DNA of 64,000 bases from Lucifuga dentata (Eukaryota; Chordata; Actinopteri; Ophidiiformes; Bythitidae): contig VXCM01003096.1 of NCBI GenBank assembly GCA_014773175.1, forward strand, positions 45,864-109,863. Direction: 5' to 3'. Within the stretch, counting starts at the first letter, position 1; each line of letters opens with the position of its first letter. This document shows, in pieces, positions 1-64,000 of this stretch. The position numbers and the translations under genes were made by a program. The notes under the pieces are model-generated. The model was not told the origin of the DNA. It searched no databases and worked only from the letters and a program-made list of their open reading frames with translations.

Positions 1-49
<49 letters not shown>
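1..49. repeat. (GA)n microsatellite at window edge
   Basis: Uninterrupted GA dinucleotides from the first base, probably continuing to the left of the window. Confidence 0.95.
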
Positions 50-52
<3 letters not shown>

Positions 53-903
53 AGCAACAACACAGAGAGGGGGCTAAGAGGGAGGTGACAGAGATGAAAA
101 AAGCACACACAACAGGGAAAGAAAGCCGGGCCCCTGAGCATCAAAGGTTGCTAAGGGCGAGAAATGAAGGAGCAACACAGCAGTAAACGGGACAGCAAAA
201 GTGCTAAATAAGGCCCCCTATGGTCCAGCGAGTACAGTGTAGACATGCTATGTTCTGTTTATTTAATAACAACAGCAAAAGAATTATGACAAACATTTTG
301 ATTTGTGGAGTAGATGCTTTTTGCTGCTGGTTCCAAAATGGCTTGAACAGATGTAACAGCTCTGACCAGAATCAAAAGGTTGTTGCCACGGCTGTATAGA
401 GGGGCCAGTAGGAGAGCATCTGGGTGCTGTAGGCAGAGGGATGAGTTGAATATATTGTGACATTAATGAGGTTGTCAGGCTCCTCATGATGGAGTGGCTA
501 TGTTTTTGTGCCAGCAAGACTAACACCCTTAAACGCTCATGCTGTTAACCCCTGTTGAACCCGTCCCTCGCCAACAATGCTGAGAGGATGGAACACATGC
601 CCTGCTTATGCGCGCAGGCTGCTTCATATCCCCAAAATCATGCTCACTGACCAATTATAATCCGTTTTATTACAGGTCACCAATTACACTGTGAAATGCC
701 AAGCACTTTTTTTTTTTGAACAGGCGCACAGTTTGTTATGTTATCAATATTTAACATTACATAATTTACTACATTTCATGCTGTAATCAATCAATCCTGC
801 CTCTATGTCCACCTGGCTCTGAAACCTGGTGGCATGTGGGCAATTAGAAACTGTGGCACCACTTCCTCCACACAGGGCTAATTACTGACCTGTGGGTTTC
901 ATT

Positions 904-904
<1 letters not shown>

Positions 905-941
<37 letters not shown>
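905..941. repeat. (GA)n microsatellite
   Basis: Uninterrupted GA tract followed by GGGA-rich sequence. Confidence 0.95.
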
Positions 942-944
<3 letters not shown>

Positions 945-3349
945 GAGGGAGGAGGGAGGTCATTCATTTGTCTTAATTAATTACTCCACCTCCACCAGGG
1001 CTCCTGGCAAGGCCAGCTATTCTAAAGGCTCTTCTGAGAGTTGGCGTTCCAGCACCCCTAACCTGTGAGTAGCCCGGGAGCCTTGCTCATTGTTTTGGGG
1101 ACTGATGTGGAGGACAGAGGCCATTATGGACAAAGAACAGGTCTGACTGAGTCTAATGGCCACCAGTATGTTGTAACTGCAACAAACAGCTGAGGAGGAC
1201 AAGCCAAGCTACTGCAGCCGGAGCAGAAGGGGTTAAAACAGGCAGCGGGGCCAGGTTTGGAGAGGTTAGCGGTATGATTCATTTTTATTACCACGCAGCC
1301 CCTGCAGGCGGCAGGAGTGGCAAATTATTTCTGAAACAAAGTGGAGGGCTCTCATCAGAGCTATTACCTGCCTGTGGCCGAGGGCAGCGTGGAGCCTACA
1401 GAGGGTGACAGTGAGAGGCCCGCGTCAGTGAGGGATAGCCGTCCACATCCGTCCATGCTCCAGGACATCTCCCCCAAATGAGAACTGTTGTCTGTGTGTG
1501 CTTGTGTGTGTGTGTGTGTGTAGATGATGAGGGTAAAACTAGCTGTTGGACCTCCCCCCACGGTATCTGTCAAAATAGTCTGTGGTGTTTTCTATCACGA
1601 GGATGCAAAGCAATTAGAGGTGACGTGCAAAACACAATGACTCCCAGGTGCTAATTAAAAGAACAACTCCCCTTCAATATGCTGAGTGCAGCAATCAGCC
1701 AGAATGCACATCTCCTGAAAATTTATTGTCATTGATTTAACTGTCACCTGACTAAATCTAACTTCTGCAAGGTAAAAGAGGTGATTTGGTGACAAACATG
1801 TGCATGAATATAAACATGACTCCCATTTTAGTGCCTATAATCTGTCTGATGTACACCAGTAATTTACATGTGTTGCCATGCAGATCTGCATAAGACAAAT
1901 CTATATATTGTATTCTTTCGATCTAGAATATCATAAGCTAAACCAATGTTGTGGATGAACGGTTTTAACTTACATTTCAAAAAGACATGGGTAAAACTAC
2001 TCTTGCAGATGACATTCAATCAGATGCTGAGTTGAGATTCAGGTAGTTACTGAATCGTTTAGATTAGGTGTCACTAATGTTTAGTGGGAGTCATATACTG
2101 GCTGCCTCGGTGCCATCACAAAGCTGCTACATGTCACCAAAGTGACACAATTAAAATCCTCTCATATGTGCTTCTCCAAGTTAGGCATGAGAGCTGAGTG
2201 AGGATTTATGGATTAGAGGGAAAGAGGGAAAAAATGCAACCTATTAAGCTTGTTACAATGGCCTCTTACAACTCATGATAAAGCAAGATGATTTGATATT
2301 AATGTTTGCACCACAAGGATACATTATTCTATCATCGCAGTAACCAATGGCAATATATGATATCTACAACTGCTGTTTTTGTCTTAAGATTAGTTATGGT
2401 GCAAACGAGATTTATTGTTTGACAGTGAAAAGTAATGGAGATGCTGCTGCGGGATAAGATCGGATTTTTTCGACAATGAAGAACCTCCCTGCCCAAGGCG
2501 ACATGGGACTGACAGTGGTAGGGAGACGATTCAACATCAATAATCTTTCATCAAGACTACAGTGGAGCACTTTAGTGCACATAGCATTCAATAAATAACT
2601 GTAGGCCATCATTCAGTTCTGAACTGGCCAGAGCAACTTAAGAGCACCTGCCTAGACTTCATGTGGATTAAAAAAACAACAAAAAAAAGAAACATTTTAA
2701 CACTCTTTGAAGGTTACTAGATATTAAAATGATTGACATGAACAGTTCTGATAAGAGATTAAGAGATTGCTGATTTTGTGTTGATGTGCATCCTGAAACT
2801 CCATCAACACCAAACTGTAAACCTAAGCACCAAAGCAAGCTTTATTTAATTCAGTAAGTCATATTAGTTAATATCTACAAAGTGAACTCAGTTATCCAGA
2901 AAATGGATTCTGCTGAATCTGTTTTTTCTATATTTTCTAAATGACTCTTACTGGAGCCACACATTTGTGTGACACCTATGGGCAAACTTGGCCCTCTTGT
3001 TTCCATTTAGGAAATCACTAAATGTCCACAAACATACAGTATAGGAACTAAAGTCATTCGTACAATCAGATTAGGGTTAGCTGCTGATGTAAGGCCTTAC
3101 CACTACTACATAAACTAAGCTGGTGAAGCCATATAATGTTATTTCACCTGCATATATAACTTATTAATTTAATTCTCAATCATGTTTTGGCAGGAAATCT
3201 AGTCTGTATTTAACCAGTAACTAGTAACTCATAATTATTGTTTATCTGAAAAATTAGAAAAAAATTAAATATCATCACTACTATTACAAATTATTGTCCC
3301 TGAAGTTGCAAAAATGTCATGAAAACACCACATTGATCAAAATGCACTG

Positions 3350-3442
3350 TAATAGCAGCAATAGCAGTAGCAATAGTATTAGTAGTAATAGTAGCAGTGG
3401 TAGCGGTAATAGTAGTAATAATAGTAGGGGTAGTGGTGTAAC

Positions 3443-3476
<34 letters not shown>
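3350..3476. repeat. (AGT/TAG)n trinucleotide tract
   Basis: A degenerate AGT/AAT array at the left becomes a pure TAG-type array at about 3440-3474. It generates chance open frames rich in Ser, Asn and Val. Confidence 0.9.
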
Positions 3477-4609
3477 TAATAATCAGTTATAGGTGTGTTG
3501 CTCTGTCACTTTTCTTAACAAAGCCACAAAGAGCTGTGATGTTGAAACAGTGTAAAGCCACTAGGGAAACCCTACAGACTTTCTTTGCTATGACAGACAG
3601 AGTGATGACCCGGCCCTATGTGATGGATATGTGACAGGGCAGCTTGAGGCCTGAGGGCCCAGCTCTTAAGGTGGGGTTTAGCCATAATGGTGTGCTTAAT
3701 TACCTGCACAGCCACATAGCAGGTCATTAGTCAGACTGGGATGCTAGGTTTCACCTGTCACCAAGAGATAAACAATCCTCCTACCAGATCTGGATACCTC
3801 AGAGGAAAGGGAACAGATAGTGGTGGGATAAGTTGGGGCAGGGCAGTATGGGGCAAGAGTATAATTTAGGAGATACATATTTAAAAGATGGAAAGCTACT
3901 TGTTAGTTGCAAAATAAAAAAACGAAAGAAAACTCTATGTTTTGCGTATGTTGAATAGTTCTAAACCTTCTATTTTTTAGTTGCTGTTAAAAATCAGTAT
4001 CTTTCCTCAATTAGTGCCAACATGTCAAGTGACAAACCTGATGGCTTTGGAACTAATCAGTACATTTATCAAGTGTGCAAAATGATGTCAGACACAACAC
4101 TCCTTTAATGAATTATGGGTTTCAAGTTGAGTTAGTGGAGGGACAGACATTCTGGAAGAATTGGAGGACGAGGCTAGGGATAGGGACATCGGGGTTACTT
4201 TGTTTAACATGCTGCTTCTGTAATCCAGACCAGGATGGGAGGTGGAAAAACGATGAATGAATGGACAGAAAACAGATACAGTAGTAGAAACATAGCAGAC
4301 ACTGAACTGTTTCATATCAAATTAAGATGAAGCAGAGACAGAATAGTTTAGGATGGGTGACTCACATAAAACACACAGGCATTTGTGAGCAGTGGATACA
4401 GGACTGACTGAGTTTGAAAACATAAAATTCTGTGTTTTTTCCTCAATGGCCTGACATTTATGGACCCGTAATGCCTCCTCATAGAGCATTCTTGGTGTGA
4501 AATGCTTGTGCTGAAATGTGGGTGGCTAATAAATGGCAGCTAATGGAGAGAAGACTGTGCTGGCTTCTCATTCTATAATCTTGGCATGCTACATTAACCA
4601 GCACCTTTA

Positions 4610-60266
<55,657 letters not shown>

Positions 60267-61044
60267 GGCACTTCACTCAATACATTCTCATTCACACAAT
60301 AATACAAACACACAGCACAAGCAATGCTCACAATATGCCTGGGTGTTGTTAAAGGTCTGCTCATGGAGTTCTTCATTTCAAGTCTGAATTCCTATGCCAG
60401 GCATAATCCTTCACCTTTGACATGGGGAAAAAAAAAAAAAAAAAAAAAAAAACTTCAAACGAGTTAGAGCAAAGACTTGCTGCCACCTGCATCCCCTGAT
60501 TCTTTTGTACAGTGGATTCACAGAGGCACTTAGATGGTGGTTGCCTTCTCCCAACACTTTGTTCTGCTTGTCCTAGAAGCAGAGGAAAAAATGAAAAACA
60601 AGTTTTCCAGTTCTTACTTTCCAATAAAGTCGTATCTGCACTAACTACAAAAGTTGAACCTCATAAAAAAAGATGAACCATTGTTCCTCTTTGGCAAGTT
60701 ACGAATTGTGAACAATCCTTGTTGGTAGCGTTGCAGACAAACCCCCTAATCTCTCAGCTCTTGCCATGCAGAGCATGAGGGAGTGTGTCTGTGTTTGAAC
60801 TTTCAGCTGCCTTCCACCCCCGGGACAGATGGAAAACAAGGAGTGGATCCCACAGGCATTAAACACACCCTTCTGATTTCTCCAGAGCTACAAGCAGCCC
60901 CCAGAGACATAAAAAGACAAAACTGAACATGAGACTGAAAGAAGACTGAGCTTGTTATCCACTGCTGTAATCAACAAAGAATACAATCCAGAAAAAATAG
61001 CCACAAAAGAACTCTGTGTGTTCTCCCTACTTCTGACCAGAGGC

Positions 61045-61046
<2 letters not shown>

Positions 61047-61082
<36 letters not shown>
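61047..61082. repeat. (CA)n microsatellite
   Basis: About 18 CA units located some 800 bp upstream of the long coding exon. Confidence 0.95.
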
Positions 61083-61084
<2 letters not shown>

Positions 61085-62084
61085 GAAGGACAGGTTCCAA
61101 TGGAGAAAGCTGGAAAAAAGACCATGCTTTTTTCATTCACCCACATTTTAGGAACCAATTATAAACTGAAGGCCATAGGTATGTTACATAATTTTCACAC
61201 AGAGATTTATAGGGACGCTCTACAAAGTAGAATTAAGCAAATGTTAAATGTTAATGTTGAAGCAAACCATTTCAGTAACATGGAGTATTCCACACAACTA
61301 CTCAATTCCAGTGGCTCCTATAACAGAGCCTACACACTGTGGGATGGCTTAAGCTTAGTTCCAAGATTGGCTGAAAGCTATTTTTGGTGGAAAAAATTAC
61401 ATTCTTTGTGCTGTAAGTTACTAAAGCAAAAACTGGTGCAGTGGGTATTATGTGAAATAAGATGTAAGACATTATACAAGTGTTTTGATTGTTAATCATG
61501 CTTTAGTCAGTCCAAATAGAGTCACCATTTATAGCCTTGCTACTACCAAAAAAAAAAAAAAAAGGCCATCATTTGAACAAAGCCAAAGTTTACATTCTCA
61601 ACTCTGCAGAACTGGTTAGGGCTGGAAATACTGCCCCTATGTGGTCACAAAGAAAAACGTGTGGTAGGAAACAAAAGAAAATCAAAGATACCCCAAAATA
61701 CACCAATTATTATGTAGTTACACTATTATAATTTGCCTGAATTATCTTATTATACAGATTTAGAAGAGTCTCTGGGTATATTTTTGAAATATGTCATTAA
61801 AATATATACCATATTACATTTAATCCTAGAGTGTGTGCACCCTGAAAGTATTATGCATTATTCCTATGAAGATTTTTAGCAAGGAAATCCTAATGGCAAC
61901 ACTGATGGCCATCCTGAGAGTCACTATGGAAAATCCAGCATAACATGAAGCAGGAAACAGCAACCCAGCCACCACAGCAGTGTTGTGCCAATAGCTGAAT
62001 CTCACCACCATCAATTCCTCAGGCTGACAGGACTTCAAAATGTCTTTTCCATTTCATATCTTCTATGTATAACAAAGTTCTTAA

Positions 62085-62575
62085 AGGACCATACTGGTGG
62101 TTTTGCATGTCCGGGCACAAAACATACCATCCACATACGTTTTTGTGTTGTTTTTCCAAACCCCTAATCTTTTAAAATCAAATGGTTAGATGATGCACCC
62201 ACCTTAAAATTCTATGTTTTGCCTGTTAACACTTCTGCATGATTGTAGAAGGCACAGTCCTTTTACTTTCTTTATAAAAGCAGTGTTCTCCTGGGACTAT
62301 ATTCCCTGGTGGAGAAATACATTTTCTTCCGTGCAGCTGTTTTGGATTGGTTAAATTATGTAATCTCAACAAAAAATAATAACAGCATGTGGTTTGCTGT
62401 GGATTACTTATCTCAACCATGTTTCAAGTCTCTACAAGTTGATTTTTATAGTGTACTGGAATGAACTGAAACCAGTGATGGTCTGGAAGGCAGGAAAACA
62501 TTTGTTTTTAAATTTGCCACTCCGGTAGTATACTTTGGAAAATGGTTGGCAGTAATGTAATGTGTACGTGGTTGT
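62085..62575. mobile_element. TTAA MITE, right end truncated
   Basis: It starts AGGACCATACTGGTGGTTTT after TTAA (62081-62084). The internal motifs gcacccaccttaaaattc and ctacaagttgatttttatag are present. Homology fades after agtaatgtaatgtgtacgtg, and the expected right inverted repeat is absent. Confidence 0.7.
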
Positions 62576-63320
62576 TGATTGCTGTTACCTGTGTCAAGGA
62601 AGTAGGGGTTTGGAATGATCTGGCTTTCATGTGCAAGCAAATAGTAATCTTCGCTCCATTGGATCTGGTGGTGTCGACTTCGTCTACGACTCCCAAAGCA
62701 CAGCAACATAGTCTGGCTATAACCTCAGAGGTACTTCTCCATGACTCACAATAAAACCAGTCAAACATCTAGTTGCCAGTAGTATCATATGTCAAATGGT
62801 TAGTCATATTTTCATTTTGCTCTGCTCCTGAGTTTTCAAAAATATAAAAAAAAAAATTCCCCTGCAGCTTAGTTATCAGCTCTAGCATATTAGTTCACTA
62901 ATGATTTTACGCAGCACCGATACAAAAAGAATATGGCATGCTGAGGCTCTGATGTGGCAGAAACCCACTGTTTACTGAACGGTCCAAGAAAATGTCCAGG
63001 AAAAGCCATCTGCCATATTTCCTCCAGGTAGTTGGTAATGCAGGTGTTTTGTTAGCAGGTTCTGCATAAGAAACACTGATTAGATTTAAGTTAATCCACA
63101 GTCCTATTGCCTTTGCAGTGGTTTGGTCCACAGGAACCCGTGCTGTGGCAAATCCTAAGATTACAATGTGCTGAAGAGGTAACAGGGCTTCTCTTGTGTC
63201 CCTCTCTCCTCTTCTTCCTCTTCTCAGTGTAACTATATCTTGATGTTAGCTGGGAGGGTTTTTCAGAAAAACTGGATTAGCATGTTTGGAGATTTCTGAA
63301 TCACCCTCTGCCTCTGTATA

Positions 63321-63353
63321 AGTGTGTGTGTGTGTGTGTGTGTGGTGTGTGTG

Positions 63354-63384
<31 letters not shown>

Positions 63385-63402
63385 ATGCGTGCGTGCGTGT
63401 GT
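63321..63402. repeat. compound (GT)n(GTGC)n microsatellite
   Basis: A GT tract runs into GTGC tetranucleotides with one GCAT interruption. Alternating purine-pyrimidine sequence of this kind can adopt Z-DNA. Confidence 0.9.
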
Positions 63403-64000
63403 ATATGAGTTGGCTGTTATCTTATCTGTGTGCGTCATATATAAGTGTTTTGCCAACTTCTCCCTGAACCGTCTTTGCAAATCTGTCAACATATTTGTCA
63501 TAGTTACCTCTATCAGCAATTGTTTTGTGAAAGCAAATGTCATATAAAAAGATAATGAAATAAGTTCTCCTGAAAATCTCAAAATAGATCACTTCTGCAA
63601 TACTAGCTGAATAAATGTCTTTTTAGGAACAGAAAATTATGTTGTGAAGCCAGTCAGAGATGCATGTATCTAAAGCAAACCAGATTATTGAGGGAAAGTT
63701 TTGGTTTTATCTACTGGGAAATAAAAAGTTAATTTAACACAGCATTCAGGTATTATTAAATAGTTTAGAAGGAAACTCATTACAACCCTTTAATTAGATT
63801 TTCTGTCTTTGCATTCTACACTTAGTCAAAATGGGTTAGGACTTAAGTTACTCAATTGCATTTGCACTTTCAGTTTGAGTAAGTCCAAATAACATACTGT
63901 ACTTTTACATCCAGAGGGGGGCAGTCATTGCACTTATGCTCTCACTGAAACTGAGTAATGATTTGAAGATGATATTTTACAGTATTTTCTAAAGCAAGGA

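Larger units (their letters stand above)
60267..64000. other. sequence upstream of the long coding exon
   Basis: This would hold the promoter and 5' UTR of the long isoform, or an intron if a further upstream exon exists. I see no clear CpG island, TATA box or exon. It contains poly-A (60428-60452), a CA repeat (61047-61082), a truncated MITE (62085 to about 62575) and a GT/GTGC repeat (63321-63402). Confidence 0.6.

Noticed and set aside
284..526. Possible ankyrin-encoding exon left of the ArfGAP exon
   Set aside because: The translation shows none of the expected AGAP3 ankyrin sequence (no AHG, GRTALHL or WYG motifs) and no suitable acceptor phase.

Overview
The window is vertebrate nuclear DNA, most likely from a ray-finned fish. 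It is AT-rich and full of CA/GA microsatellites, poly-A/T tracts and small transposon copies. Almost all of it is one intron-rich gene on the minus strand. The species cannot be named from the sequence alone.

The gene is an AGAP-family ArfGAP, best matched to AGAP3 (ArfGAP with GTPase, ankyrin repeat and PH domains; also CENTG3). I found 16 coding exons with AG/GT boundaries, and every junction keeps the reading frame. In order of transcription they lie at 60266-58643, 52730-52672, 49673-49586, 46667-46582, 45247-45106, 44975-44841, 41526-41399, 40992-40837, 35902-35819, 31312-31208, 29438-29267, 23989-23834, 17472-17326, 6399-6245, 5769-5679 and 4851-4629. Joined, they encode 1183 complete codons plus two bases. 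They cover a 541-residue N-terminal extension, the GTPase-like domain, a basic serine-rich linker, a PH domain split by a long insert, and the ArfGAP zinc finger. The ankyrin repeats and the stop codon must lie to the left of the window. Residues that separate the paralogues (for example NLSSGKS in the P-loop, [28 protein letters not shown]) favour AGAP3 over AGAP1. These comparisons are from memory of the human proteins, not from an alignment.

Two features point to alternative isoforms. First, the window's 5' coding exon is a very long exon (541 codons) whose start weakly resembles the start of the long AGAP2 isoform (PIKE-L). The usual short AGAP3 first exon was not seen and is probably to the right of the window. 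Second, an in-frame candidate 3'-terminal exon at about 39347-39149 sits exactly where a CRAG-like short form (GTPase without PH, ArfGAP and ankyrin) would need it. It is broken in this assembly by a 63-bp duplication around a single N.

The introns contain a family of about 570-590 bp elements with terminal inverted repeats and TTAA target duplications (piggyBac-type MITE by structure). There are at least four near-complete copies, and one is inserted inside another at an internal TTAA. Other intron content is a second, commoner fish-type interspersed repeat near 51.1-51.6 kb, perfect hairpins, a perfect palindromic RFX X-box at 48634-48647, CTCF-like motifs and many simple repeats. Assembly defects include a 204-N gap, 14 single-N joins (6 in or beside homopolymer or simple-repeat tracts), and three joins flanked by 62-63 bp exact duplicates. 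No RNA gene, CRISPR array or independent second gene could be supported.
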